Source: an uncultured Prevotella sp.
GTDB taxonomy: Bacteria; Bacteroidota; Bacteroidia; Bacteroidales; Bacteroidaceae
Direction of reading: 5' to 3'
Assembly (NCBI GenBank): GCA_944320285.1
Contig: CALUGX010000014.1
Location: 1 to 35,111, forward strand
DNA: 35,111 bases
Shown here: positions 1 through 8,064 of the stretch, in pieces
How positions within the stretch are numbered: the first letter of the stretch is position 1
Layout: every line of letters begins with the position of its first letter
Translations under genes and position numbers: made by a program
The notes under the pieces: model-generated
What the model saw: the letters and a program-made list of their open reading frames with translations, nothing else
Databases searched by the model: none
What the model was told of the DNA's origin: nothing

Positions 1-2281
1 GTTCTTTGGCCGTAGCGCGTATAACTTTCTCTTGAGCGTCAAACTCGTTGACGATACCGATGAGCGGAACCATTATTTCTGGGTGCGGATCGTGTCCTTC
101 CTTCTTTAGCTGTATTGCGGCTCCGAGTATCGCGCGGGTTTGCATGGCCGTGATTTCAGGATAAGTATTGCCGAGTCGGCATCCGCGGTGTCCGAGCATC
201 GGGTTGTGCTCACTCAGACTGTTGACGCGCTGCTGCACTTCTTGTACGGTAATGCCCATTTCCTTGGCCATGATTTCTTGACCTTTGATGTCTTGCGGAA
301 CGAACTCGTGCAACGGCGGGTCAAGCAGACGGATGTTGACGGGATAGCCATCCATAGCCTTGAGTATGCCGTAGAAGTCTTGTTTTTGGTAAGGCAGCAG
401 TTTGGCGAGAGCTTTCTCGCGTCCTTCCACGCTGTCGGCGAGTATCATCTCGCGCATGGCTTTGATTTTTTCGTTCTCAAAGAACATATGCTCTGTGCGG
501 CATAGGCCGATGCCTACTGCGCCGAAGTTGCGTGCCGTCTGTGCATCGCGCGGAGTGTCGGCGTTGGTGCGTACTTTCAGTTTGGTGTATTTGTCGCACA
601 GCTTCATCAAGTCGGCAAAGTCACCTGTCACTTCGGCCGGTTTTGTCTTAACTTCGCCGAGGTAGATTTCGCCGGTAGAACCGTTGATTGAAATGTAGTC
701 GCCTTCTTTCAGCACAACGCCGTCAATTTCAACCGTGCGTGCCTTGTAGTCAATGTTCAGTGCGCCGGCTCCTGACACGCAGCATTTGCCCATACCGCGT
801 GCCACTACTGCAGCGTGTGATGTCATGCCGCCGCGTGCAGTTACGATGCCTTCGGCTGCCGCCATTCCGGCCAAGTCTTCAGGACTGGTCTCTATGCGCA
901 CCATTATGGCACGGTGTCCTTCGGCGTGCCATTTTGCAGCGTCGTCTGCGAAGAACACGATCTGTCCGCAGGCTGCTCCGGGCGATGCCGGTAGTCCGCG
1001 TGTCAGCACCTTGGCTGTCTTCTGTGCGTCTTTGTCGAATACGGGGTGGAGCAGTTCGTCCAGCTTGTTAGGTTCGCAACGTTCGAGGGCTGTTTTTTCG
1101 TCAATCTCGCCTTCACGCAACAGATCCATTGCTATTTTCACCATAGCTGTGCCCGTGCGTTTTCCGTTGCGTGTCTGCAAGAACCAGAGTTTGCCCTCCT
1201 GCACGGTAAACTCCATGTCCTGCATATCGTGGTAGTGGTGTTCTAGTTTCTCTTGCAGGGCGTTGAGCTGCGCGTAAATTTCGGGCATGGCCTCTTCCAT
1301 TGACGGGTATTTTGCTGCGCGCTCTTCTTCAGGTATGCCTTGCTGCTGTGCCCATCTGATGGAGCGTTCTTTGGTTATTTGTTGCGGTGTGCGTATGCCG
1401 GCAACGACGTCTTCGCCCTGTGCGTTGACAAGGTATTCGCCGTTGAAGCTGTTTTCGCCGGTGGCGGCGTCGCGACTGAAGCAAACGCCTGTGGCTGATG
1501 TCGGGCCCATATTGCCAAACACCATCGCCATGACAGTGACAGCCGTACCCCATTCGGCAGGTATGCCTTCCATCTTGCGGTAGAGTATGGCGCGCTCGTT
1601 CATCCAGCTGTCAAACACAGCGCAGATTGCGCCCCAAAGCTGTTCCATCGGGTCGTCGGGGAAGTCTTTGCCTGTCTGTTTCTTGATGGCTTCTTTAAAT
1701 AAAGTGACGAGCTGTTTCAGTTCGTCCACGGTCATTTCGTTGTCGAGCTTGATACCCCTTTGTGCTTTCACTTTTTGTATTATTGCCTCGAAGGGGTCGA
1801 TGTCTTCTTTGTTGACGGGTTTCATCCCCAACACCACGTCGCCGTACATCTGTACGAAGCGGCGGTAGCTGTCGTATGCGAATCTTTCGTTGCCGGTCTT
1901 CTTTGCCAAGCCTTTCACAACCTCGTCGTTGAGGCCGAGGTTCAATATCGTGTCCATCATGCCGGGCATTGATGCGCGCGCCCCTGAACGCACGCTGACG
2001 AGCAGCGGGTTGTCAACGTCGCCGAATTTGCAGTTCATCAGGTTTTCTATGTGGTGTACTGATGCTACTACATCGTTGCTGAGCAGTGCCACGACGTCTT
2101 CCTTGCCTTTCTCGAAATATTCATTGCAGACATCGGTCGTGATGGTGAAACCTGGAGGCACTGGTACGCCTATCAGGTTCATTTCAGCCAAGTTCGCGCC
2201 CTTGCCTCCGAGGAGGTTGCGCATGTCCGCTTTACCTTCGGCCTTTCCGTTGCCGAAGGTATAAACTCTTTTCTCAGTCAT
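1..2281 (-). CDS. ppdK: Pyruvate, phosphate dikinase (3' end outside window)
   Basis: Converts PEP, AMP and pyrophosphate to pyruvate, ATP and phosphate, reversibly, in the cytoplasm. About 760 codons are in the window; the family is near 900 residues, so the C-terminal part lies beyond base 1. The N-terminal ATP-grasp domain begins MTEKRVYTFGNGKAEG and contains GGKGANLAEM and SVRSGARASMPGMMDT. The central phosphohistidine domain has GGMTSHAAVVARGMGKCC with the phosphorylated His at about residue 489 (codon at 815-817). The PEP/pyruvate barrel then begins, with GIGLCRTEHMF and LLDPPLHEF; the catalytic Cys near residue 830 is not in view. The ATG at 2279-2281 gives the standard N-terminus. A TAnnTTTG promoter lies about 120 bases upstream. 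Together with the pyrophosphatase HppA it fits a metabolism that uses pyrophosphate as an energy carrier (inference). Confidence 0.97.
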   Translation of the reverse strand, partial: MTEKRVYTFGNGKAEGKADMRNLLGGKGANLAEMNLIGVPVPPGFTITTDVCNEYFEKGKEDVVALLSNDVVASVHHIENLMNCKFGDVDNPLLVSVRSGARASMPGMMDTILNLGLNDEVVKGLAKKTGNERFAYDSYRRFVQMYGDVVLGMKPVNKEDIDPFEAIIQKVKAQRGIKLDNEMTVDELKQLVTLFKEAIKKQTGKDFPDDPMEQLWGAICAVFDSWMNERAILYRKMEGIPAEWGTAVTVMAMVFGNMGPTSATGVCFSRDAATGENSFNGEYLVNAQGEDVVAGIRTPQQITKERSIRWAQQQGIPEEERAAKYPSMEEAMPEIYAQLNALQEKLEHHYHDMQDMEFTVQEGKLWFLQTRNGKRTGTAMVKIAMDLLREGEIDEKTALERCEPNKLDELLHPVFDKDAQKTAKVLTRGLPASPGAACGQIVFFADDAAKWHAEGHRAIMVRIETSPEDLAGMAAAEGIVTARGGMTSHAAVVARGMGKCCVSGAGALNIDYKARTVEIDGVVLKEGDYISINGSTGEIYLGEVKTKPAEVTGDFADLMKLCDKYTKLKVRTNADTPRDAQTARNFGAVGIGLCRTEHMFFENEKIKAMREMILADSVEGREKALAKLLPYQKQDFYGILKAMDGYPVNIRLLDPPLHEFVPQDIKGQEIMAKEMGITVQEVQQRVNSLSEHNPMLGHRGCRLGNTYPEITAMQTRAILGAAIQLKKEGHDPHPEIMVPLIGIVNEFDAQEKVIRATAKE

Positions 2282-2398
2282 AATTTAAGTTTATGGTTTT
2301 CACGTATGGGTTAGTTGAAAATTATATGTGTCTGCACACGTCTTGGCCCCATAAGTGGCGTGGCGAATGCAGGCATACGTTGCTGCTACATTTGTGTG

Positions 2399-2429
2399 CA
2401 AATATAATTAAAATAAATAAAATTCCAAA
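2399..2429 (-). promoter_or_regulatory. Bacteroidota-type promoter for ppdK
   Basis: On the minus strand TATATTTG (2399-2406) matches the -7 consensus TAnnTTTG, and TTTGG (2425-2429) sits 18 bases upstream as the -33 element. Transcription would start near 2392, leaving a leader of about 110 bases before ppdK. No experimental support. Confidence 0.6.
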
Positions 2430-2626
2430 TATTTTTTTGTGTTTTTGTCAGTGTGGCCTGTTTTTCCTTATTTATGGGAAGCCGTTAGGCAAGCGCAACA
2501 TTACGGAACGTTTTTGTGGAAAACCGTAGCCGTGGCCATAAAATGTAGTTGTTTCCGTACTTGTGTTTGTTCCATTTTTTGACGGCCTCCGTTGAGCCGT
2601 TATTTATAAATAATGTATTCCTAAAA

Positions 2627-2684
2627 GCATTCCCCGGCATAAATGGCAATATTGGGTGTCCTTGCCGTTTATGTCGGGGAATGG
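2627..2684 (-). terminator. Long stem-loop after the secreted-protein gene
   Basis: Arms 2627-2649 and 2662-2684 pair over 23 positions with two G-T type mismatches and a 12-base loop, 17 bases after the stop codon of the gene at 2701-3615. On the minus strand it is followed by TTTTAGG, a short T run, so it probably acts as an intrinsic terminator that separates this gene from ppdK. Confidence 0.6.
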
Positions 2685-2700
2685 TGCTCGCGCTAATTTC

Positions 2701-3615
2701 TTACCTGACTACGAACTTCTTTCCGTCCATGATATAAATGCCCTTGCCTATGTCGGCCTTGTCTGAACCGACATATCGGCCGTCGATGGAGTATATCTTG
2801 CCGCTTGTGGGAGCGGCTGTAGTGCTTGTAGCAATGTCCTTTATGCTTGTCTCCGTGTCGGGAATGAATGTTATTTGGTGTATGTTGACGTTTCTTTTGC
2901 CGCCGGCAATGAGTGCGTACACCCGTCCTACGGTTACTTTGCCTTCAACATATTCGGGGGCGTTAAGCTCCCCAACGGATATTTCCACCATTGCATCTGA
3001 CACGTCCAAGGCTCCTCCGTCGTTGCGGAAGTTAGAGTAGTCTATCCAATGTCCTGGTATCTGTTCTTCTATTTCGGCATCGGTAGGCCATTCGTAGATG
3101 CCGATTGAGCGTGAGTTGTCGCCAGCAAATGCGCCAAACTTCAATGTTCCGTTCACTTTTGGATATACAAACGGTATTCCGTGGTTGTCGGTCACGGCAT
3201 CAACTATGGTGTAGAGTTCCTCGTTCCCAGTCCAGTGTTTTTCCGGGATGCTTGAGCCTCCGTTGACGTAGCCTGTGTAGTTAGGGAAGTGTTCATGTAT
3301 GTCGCTGAGCCTGTTTCCTCCCGGCTGGTTAACTCCCTCGGGCTGTTCCACGTACACAGGAGTGCCGCAACCTGCGGTTATCAATATTTCGTCGTTCTCG
3401 AACATCACTGTGCCGACGGGTATTTTTACGCCCAACTCCCAGGCGTTGTCAACCCACTCTTTGGGGTATGTTGTCGCTATTTCCTCGTCGGTCATGGTCA
3501 CGGCGTACACATTGTCTTCCACCTCTGTCAGTATGTAGGGGATGTTGTCGGTTTCCTGTGCGCCTGTATGTGCCGCAATTATTAGGGCAAAGGTAGTGAA
3601 AAACAGTTTTTTCAT
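2701..3615 (-). CDS. Secreted protein of unknown function with C-terminal sorting-like tail
   Basis: 304 residues. A clear signal peptide (MKKLFFTTFALIIAAHTGA, cut before QETDN) sends it to the periplasm or beyond. The body is acidic and rich in beta-type sequence, with no catalytic motif that I recognise. The last 35 residues, from GKIYSIDGRYVG to GIYIMDGKKFVVR, resemble the short C-terminal module common on secreted proteins of Prevotella and relatives, often annotated as a Por/type IX sorting-like domain. The gene lies 69 bases downstream of a second secreted protein with the same architecture and no strong promoter was seen between them, so the two may be cotranscribed. A polysaccharide- or surface-related role is possible but not shown. 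The identity as a real secreted protein is secure; the function is unknown. Confidence 0.85.
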   Translation of the reverse strand: MKKLFFTTFALIIAAHTGAQETDNIPYILTEVEDNVYAVTMTDEEIATTYPKEWVDNAWELGVKIPVGTVMFENDEILITAGCGTPVYVEQPEGVNQPGGNRLSDIHEHFPNYTGYVNGGSSIPEKHWTGNEELYTIVDAVTDNHGIPFVYPKVNGTLKFGAFAGDNSRSIGIYEWPTDAEIEEQIPGHWIDYSNFRNDGGALDVSDAMVEISVGELNAPEYVEGKVTVGRVYALIAGGKRNVNIHQITFIPDTETSIKDIATSTTAAPTSGKIYSIDGRYVGSDKADIGKGIYIMDGKKFVVR

Positions 3616-3684
3616 AAGATGTAAGTGTTTGATAATGTTAATTATATAATAGGTGTAGTAGATAAAAAAGATGCCTTGTATGGC

Positions 3685-4662
3685 TTATTTGTTGATAAAC
3701 TTCTTTCCGTTTTGTATCAGTATGCCTTTTGTGTCTTTGTTCACGCGCTGTCCGGCAAGGTTGTATATCGGGGCATTGTCGTCGTCTTGGCCGCTTGCCG
3801 TTATGTCCTTGATGCCCGTTCCGCCGCTCGGCGTGAACTCATAGCCGCTAAAACCTATCTGCGTGCTCTTGTTGAAGACGAAATATGTCTCGTCGGCCGT
3901 TACGTTGAAGGTAAGGTAGACGAATGCCGTAAAATCTTTCGTGCCCTCTATGATGTATGGGTCGTTGCCTTCGGTGCCTTTCATCGGCAAGGGGTCTTGG
4001 TATTTCATGTACCCGTAAAGGGGGCTGCCTTCCTCAACGTCGTTGTTTTGGTCGGTGATGTATCCGGATATTTTTATGTCCGTACCGAACGAAAGGGCTT
4101 TCATGCCACTTTCCTTTACAATGAAAATTTCCCTGTATCCCTTGTTTACCCAGGCCGATATTTTCATCGTTCCGTCGACGGACGGGGTAAAGGTTATGTA
4201 CGTACCGTTTGTCGGTAGGCCGTTTGCCCCGTCAGGACTGTAGTACGCATCGTCCCATACTGCGTAAAACTTGCCCATGGGTATGCCGCCCGTCTCCCTT
4301 TCCACGAATGCCACCTTGTCTATGTTCACGGGGTTTCCGTATCCCTGAACCCACTTGAACGGTGCCACGGAGTTGTCGCTGCTTAATGCTTGTGTCTTCA
4401 GTCCGCTCCATGAATTGTTGTAGTCCGGCACGAGTTTGCCGTCCACGAGCTCGGCCTCCGGATAGCTGGATATGGGGCCAGACGTGTGCATGCCCTTTAC
4501 GTGGTCTGTTGAAAACTCCACTACGCTCATTTCTCCCTGCTCGGAATTGGCCACATACAGCGGCTTCAGCCCGTTTTCGTCGTAGACCGTCCAGCTTTCC
4601 GTTTGTGCGCAAACGCTTAATGCGGCAAGCACGAAAGCCGTTAATGTAAAAGTCTTTTTCAT
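3685..4662 (-). CDS. Secreted protein of unknown function, same architecture as its neighbour
   Basis: 325 residues. The signal peptide is MKKTFTLTAFVLAALSVCA, cut before QTESW. The mature protein is beta-rich with many aromatic and Gly residues; segments such as GTYITFTPSVDGTMKISAWV and FTAFVYLTFNVTADETYFVF look like repeated jelly-roll strands, as in carbohydrate-binding or adhesin modules (inference from texture only). The C-terminus, from APIYNLAGQRVN to KGILIQNGKKFINK, is the same kind of short sorting-like module as in the protein at 2701-3615. It is probably the first gene of a two-gene unit. No enzyme motif was recognised. The ATG at 4660-4662 gives an ideal signal peptide. Confidence 0.85.
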   Translation of the reverse strand: MKKTFTLTAFVLAALSVCAQTESWTVYDENGLKPLYVANSEQGEMSVVEFSTDHVKGMHTSGPISSYPEAELVDGKLVPDYNNSWSGLKTQALSSDNSVAPFKWVQGYGNPVNIDKVAFVERETGGIPMGKFYAVWDDAYYSPDGANGLPTNGTYITFTPSVDGTMKISAWVNKGYREIFIVKESGMKALSFGTDIKISGYITDQNNDVEEGSPLYGYMKYQDPLPMKGTEGNDPYIIEGTKDFTAFVYLTFNVTADETYFVFNKSTQIGFSGYEFTPSGGTGIKDITASGQDDDNAPIYNLAGQRVNKDTKGILIQNGKKFINK

Positions 4663-4717
4663 AAATAAGAAACAATTAAGTTAATAAAAACGGTAAACAC
4701 AACGCTTGTGTTATTTA

Positions 4718-4725
4718 CAAAATTA
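4718..4725 (-). promoter_or_regulatory. Possible -7 box for the secreted-protein pair
   Basis: TAATTTTG on the minus strand matches TAnnTTTG, 55 bases upstream of the start at 4662. A TTG is present at 4738-4740 but only 12 bases away, shorter than the usual spacing, so the -33 half is weak. An imperfect stem-loop (GTAAACACAA against TTGTGTTATTTAC) lies between the box and the gene. Confidence 0.4.
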
Positions 4726-4768
4726 ATGTTGTTTAGGCAATCGTGCACACGCTTGGCGTAAGTAAAAA

Positions 4769-5002
4769 TCATGGTTTTGTTGAAAAAAAATCACGCTTGT
4801 CGAGTTCGTTTACATAATACGAGAAAAAGTTTTGGTGCAGGATGATAGATATGCGTAGCAATAATGCAGTGTCGATGCTTGTGCGCTTGAATATGGAATA
4901 CACGTTGGTGCGTTCGCAATAAAGTTTCTTTGCGAACCATGTTACGGAACGTTCCTGGCGACGGAGTTCGGCCTCTATTATTTTCCCGATATGAACCATC
5001 AA
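4769..5002 (-). CDS. Small Cro/CI-type HTH protein
   Basis: 77 residues; almost the whole protein is a single helix-turn-helix of the XRE type. The segment VTWFAKKLYCERTNVYSIFK is the helix-turn-helix core and TSIDTALLLRISIILHQNFF the following helices. I recognise this as a small family frequent in Bacteroidota, usually a stand-alone gene annotated as an XRE-family regulator. The target is unknown. It reads toward the secreted pair, about 105 bases upstream of them. The start may be either of two adjacent ATG codons (MMVHIGK). A strong promoter 310 bases upstream (5313-5343) could drive it through a long leader. Confidence 0.8.
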   Translation of the reverse strand: MMVHIGKIIEAELRRQERSVTWFAKKLYCERTNVYSIFKRTSIDTALLLRISIILHQNFFSYYVNELDKRDFFSTKP

Positions 5003-5312
5003 ACGTGCAAGTGCTTGGATGAGTTACATGGTTAATGGATGAATGTCCGTGTGCCGAAGTCCTATTGTAAAAACTTTGGCGTGGAACTATTGATTATTAC
5101 GGATGTGAGGCTCTGGACTGCCTATCTTCAGATAATAAACAATAGCCCACGCCAAATAGTATATAGCCACTTGAGGTGAATATATAACATTGACGTGAGC
5201 ACCTTGCTTATCATCCTTGAAGATAGAAATTGTCCAGATTTCACATCGCGGATAACAACACAATATGCTCGTCCTTGTGGGCAACGGCTTCTCGTGCCGT
5301 GCGCTATTGTTG

Positions 5313-5343
5313 CAAAGTTAATAAAAAAAGTTTGGTCTGCAAA
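5313..5343 (-). promoter_or_regulatory. Strong consensus promoter reading toward the HTH gene
   Basis: On the minus strand TTTG (5340-5343) is separated by 19 bases from TAACTTTG (5313-5320), an excellent match to the Bacteroidota consensus. Transcription would start near 5306. The next recognisable gene is the HTH gene at 5002, about 300 bases away. The interval has a 65-codon open frame starting with TTG that resembles nothing I know. Confidence 0.6.
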
Positions 5344-6055
5344 CGTTTCGTCGAAAACATTTTGTCGGCTGTTGTTGTTTATGGCTTTGTCGTATGTGCA
5401 TTTGTCAACGTCGGGCGGCATAATGGTGACATAATGTCATTTTGAAAATGTATGCGAAAATTGTTGAAATAGAGTTTTCTGTCTGCTTGTTCGTCCCTTT
5501 TTGTGGCGTTTTCATATGCCGTTTAGGTGTTTTTTGGTGGTTTTCGATGAGTGAATTGCCGTTTTTGTGTATGTAAAAGGCTATCGGTTGGAAGGTAAAC
5601 AGCCGCTATTTACCTTCCGATATGCCATGTTTTACATTGAAAACCATGACGCAATTTGCACATTAACGGTACTGATTGCGTTAAAATCTTGGCTTTGAGA
5701 TAGTTATGTTTACACACGTTTTTAGGGCATATTTCGGTTGGAAGCGTTTCCGTTTTGGAATAACGCAGTATAAAGCGGTCAACGGAAATCAGTTTGTTAC
5801 TATTTTGGCCTCATTTCAAGTCTTTTTGTAGGTTTGCTGTTTTCATGCCTTTCAGTCCTTGTCCGAGCCAGGGGCAAGGATGTGCCCATTTTATTTGCGG
5901 TGACATTTTGTAAGGTTACAGAGTTTGTTTTGACTGAAAATAAAATCTTGCTTGCTTTGTTTTGTTTTGTGAAGGAAGAGCTGGCTTTCATTATGTCACA
6001 ACTCCGTTCTACATAATTTTTGCATTTTTAATGAAAATATAATGCGGAAAATTTG
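5344..6055. other. Non-coding AT-rich interval with stem-loops
   Basis: No open frame here looks like a protein with recognisable domains. It contains the nested stem-loops described at 5571-5681. A short minus-strand frame at 5800-5991 has the composition of a spurious ORF and may be a dispersed intergenic repeat. The glnA promoter begins at its right edge. Confidence 0.5.
5571..5637. repeat. Nested inverted repeat (cruciform-like)
   Basis: Outer arms ATGTAAAA (5571-5578) and TTTTACAT (5630-5637) enclose a perfect 10-bp stem, GGAAGGTAAA (5590-5599) and TTTACCTTCC (5609-5618), with a 9-base loop. The TATCGG segment next to the inner stem also pairs if a small bulge is allowed. A second stem, ACGCAAT (5649-5655) with ATTGCGT (5675-5681), follows. 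No gene ends just upstream on either strand, so these are not obvious terminators. Confidence 0.6.
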
Positions 6056-6083
6056 TTTGGCGCAGTAAAAAGGTCTATATTTG
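6056..6083 (+). promoter_or_regulatory. Promoter of the glutamine synthetase-like gene
   Basis: TATATTTG (6076-6083) matches TAnnTTTG; TTTG copies at 6052-6055 and 6056-6059 give spacings of 20 or 16 bases. The start site would be near 6090, giving a leader of about 60 bases before the ATG at 6149. This supports the shorter start over the in-frame ATG at 6053, which lies upstream of the promoter core. Confidence 0.65.
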
Positions 6084-6148
6084 CGTTGCGTAATCGTTGC
6101 GCCGTTGTTAAAGCGAAATCTATACTAACATACTTAAATTTTATTGCT

Positions 6149-7645
6149 ATGGACAAGACGGTTGAAATGAACGCCAATGACTTGGTGGCGTTTTTCAAAA
6201 AACCAGCTTCAGAGTTTACTAAGGCCGACATCATCACGTTTGTGCGTGAGAAGGGCATCAGGATGGTTGACTTCATGTATCCTGCCGAAGACGGGCGTGT
6301 CAAGACGCTCAGTTTTATGATTAACAACCTCGCTTACCTTGAGACAATCCTCACTGACGGTGAGCGCGTTGACGGCTCAAGCCTTTTCCCTTCATTTGTC
6401 GAGGCAGAGAGCAGCGACCTTTACGTGCTTCCGCGTTTCCGTACCGCGTTCGTAAATCCGTTTGCTGAAATTCCTACGCTGTGCCTGCTTTGCTCGTTCT
6501 TCGACAAGGACGGCCAGCCATTTGCTTGTTCGCCTGAACAGACATTGCACCGTGCCGCCACGGCTTTCACCGAGGCCACAGGCATGACTTATGAAGCTAT
6601 GGGCGAGCTTGAATATTATGTAATAACCGAAGATGACGAAATGTTCCCGGCCGTAGATCAGCGCGGCTACCACGAGTCAGGGCCGTTCGCCAAGTTGGGC
6701 GAGTTCCGTAAGAAGTGTATGGCATTCATAGCACAGGCCGGCGGACAGATAAAATACGGCCATTCCGAGGTTGGCAATTTCACCGAGGACGGTAAGGTGT
6801 ACGAGCAAAACGAGATAGAATTTCTGCCGTGCCCAGTGGAGTGTGCTGCCGACCAGTTGGTGTTGGCTAAATGGGTGATACGCAATTTAGCCTACGAGTA
6901 TGGTTTTGACGTTACGTTTGCGCCGAAGATAACGGTGGGCAAGGCCGGTTCTGGTATGCACATACATATGCGCATGATGAAAGACGGGCGCAACTGCATG
7001 ACCAGTGACGGCAAGCTGTCGGCCGAGGCACGCCGCGCCATAGCCGGCATGATGGTGCTGGCACCGTCAATAACTGCTTTCGGCAACAAGACTCCGGTGT
7101 CTTATTTCCGCCTTGTGCCGCATCAGGAAGCACCGACAAGCGTATGCTGGGGTGACTGCAACCGTTCCGTGCTTGTGCGTGTGCCGCTCGGATGGACGTC
7201 TGGCAAGGATATGTGTGCCCAGGCTAATGTCTTGGAGCAGGCAGTGAAGGGTGACACATCACAGAAACAGACTGTAGAAATGCGTTCTCCTGACGGTTCG
7301 GCCGACGTTTACCAGCTGATGGCTGGATTATGTGTTGCGTGCCGGTATGGATTGGAAATGGCCGAGAGTGAGGCTCTCTCGGTAGCTGAGGACAAATACG
7401 TAGGTCCGGGACAAAGCGGAAACAACGAGCGCTTTGACAGCCTGCCCGACTCATGCACGGCTTCGGCTGCCTGTCTTGAACGTCAGCGCGAGATGTATGA
7501 GGCACACGGAGTGTTCTCACCACGTATGCTCGACGGCATCATAAGCAAGCTGCGCAGTTTTGACGATGCTAACCTGAGGGCTGCCGCCGAGAAGGACGAG
7601 ACGCTTATGCGTAACCTTGTCCGCGGTTCGTTCTATTGCGGATAG
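6149..7645 (+). CDS. glnA: Glutamine synthetase, GSI-like
   Basis: 498 residues from the ATG at 6149 (MDKTVEMNAND). The family condenses glutamate and ammonia to glutamine with ATP. Visible active-site motifs are DGSS (about 75-78), metal-binding GELEYY (about 152-157) and NEIEFL (about 221-226), GSGMHIHM with the metal His near 271, and the NRSVLVRVP segment. It is of GSI size, not the roughly 700-residue GSIII that is also common in Bacteroidota. At the position of the GSI adenylylation Tyr (NLYDLP in enterics) the sequence reads RFDSLP with Phe at about 429, so control by adenylylation is not expected. It could be a GS-like enzyme acting on another amine rather than the main assimilatory GS. 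It is transcribed alone, with its own promoter and a strong terminator. Confidence 0.88.
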   Translation: MDKTVEMNANDLVAFFKKPASEFTKADIITFVREKGIRMVDFMYPAEDGRVKTLSFMINNLAYLETILTDGERVDGSSLFPSFVEAESSDLYVLPRFRTAFVNPFAEIPTLCLLCSFFDKDGQPFACSPEQTLHRAATAFTEATGMTYEAMGELEYYVITEDDEMFPAVDQRGYHESGPFAKLGEFRKKCMAFIAQAGGQIKYGHSEVGNFTEDGKVYEQNEIEFLPCPVECAADQLVLAKWVIRNLAYEYGFDVTFAPKITVGKAGSGMHIHMRMMKDGRNCMTSDGKLSAEARRAIAGMMVLAPSITAFGNKTPVSYFRLVPHQEAPTSVCWGDCNRSVLVRVPLGWTSGKDMCAQANVLEQAVKGDTSQKQTVEMRSPDGSADVYQLMAGLCVACRYGLEMAESEALSVAEDKYVGPGQSGNNERFDSLPDSCTASAACLERQREMYEAHGVFSPRMLDGIISKLRSFDDANLRAAAEKDETLMRNLVRGSFYCG

Positions 7646-7666
7646 GCTTATTATTGACAAACTGAG

Positions 7667-7723
7667 GACGGGAAACATCCAAATCGTATAAGCGAACAGT
7701 TGTGATGTTTCCCGTCTTTAATT
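7667..7723 (+). terminator. Terminator after glnA
   Basis: Perfect 13-bp arms GACGGGAAACATC (7667-7679) and GATGTTTCCCGTC (7704-7716), with a 24-base loop, are followed by TTTAATTT. It lies 21 bases after the glnA stop and also just beyond the remnant MBL gene on the other strand, so it may serve both. Confidence 0.75.
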
Positions 7724-7744
7724 TGGCTGATGTTTGCGCTTGGC

Positions 7745-8064
7745 TTATTTGCCGGTGAACAAAGCCTTGGCAAGGTCGTTGAGCCCGTTCTCTCCATGCA
7801 GGCGGTTATACGCTGTGCCACTGGCTTGCCCAATTTTGCGATGTAAGCATCAAATTCGGTAACAGTGTCTTTGAAGAGCGGCTGCTCCATTGTTACCAAC
7901 CCGTTTTCTCCTTCAACAATGTAGCTCGCGTCGCCGAGCGCGTCGTTGATGTAATAAACGTGCAGCTTGAAGTTTTCTAAGTCATGTACTTCAAACCTTC
8001 CTTTTGTCTGTGCCATAGCTGTAATGGTTAAAAGATTGAACAAAATAAATACTACCTTTCTCAT
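7745..8064 (-). pseudogene. MBL-fold hydrolase gene with internal deletion and frameshift
   Basis: The frame from 8064 encodes a signal peptide (MRKVVFILFNLLTITAMA) and then about 70 residues typical of the start of a secreted MBL-fold metallo-hydrolase (GRFEVHDLENFKLHVYYIND, YIVEGENGLVTMEQPLF). After GKPVAQRI that frame turns to nonsense. In a shifted frame the sequence continues as YNRLHGENGLNDLAKALFTGK and stops at 7745, which reads like the natural C-terminus of the same family. The centre, including the zinc-binding HxHxDH motif and later ligands (well over 100 residues in intact members), is missing. I infer one internal deletion that also changed frame. The upstream -7 box is TAACTTTA (8108-8115), one base off consensus, with TTTG 20 bases upstream. 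It is divergent from the HxlR gene. Confidence 0.8.

Noticed and set aside
4232-4675. 147-residue minus-strand frame
   Set aside because: Basic, low-complexity shadow of the secreted-protein gene in another frame.
5087-5284. 65-codon minus-strand frame as a definite gene
   Set aside because: Starts with TTG, has no known relatives that I recall, and composition is uninformative; kept only as a possibility in the leader finding.
6053-6148. Upstream in-frame ATG for glnA
   Set aside because: It lies upstream of the TATATTTG promoter box and the added residues do not resemble the family.
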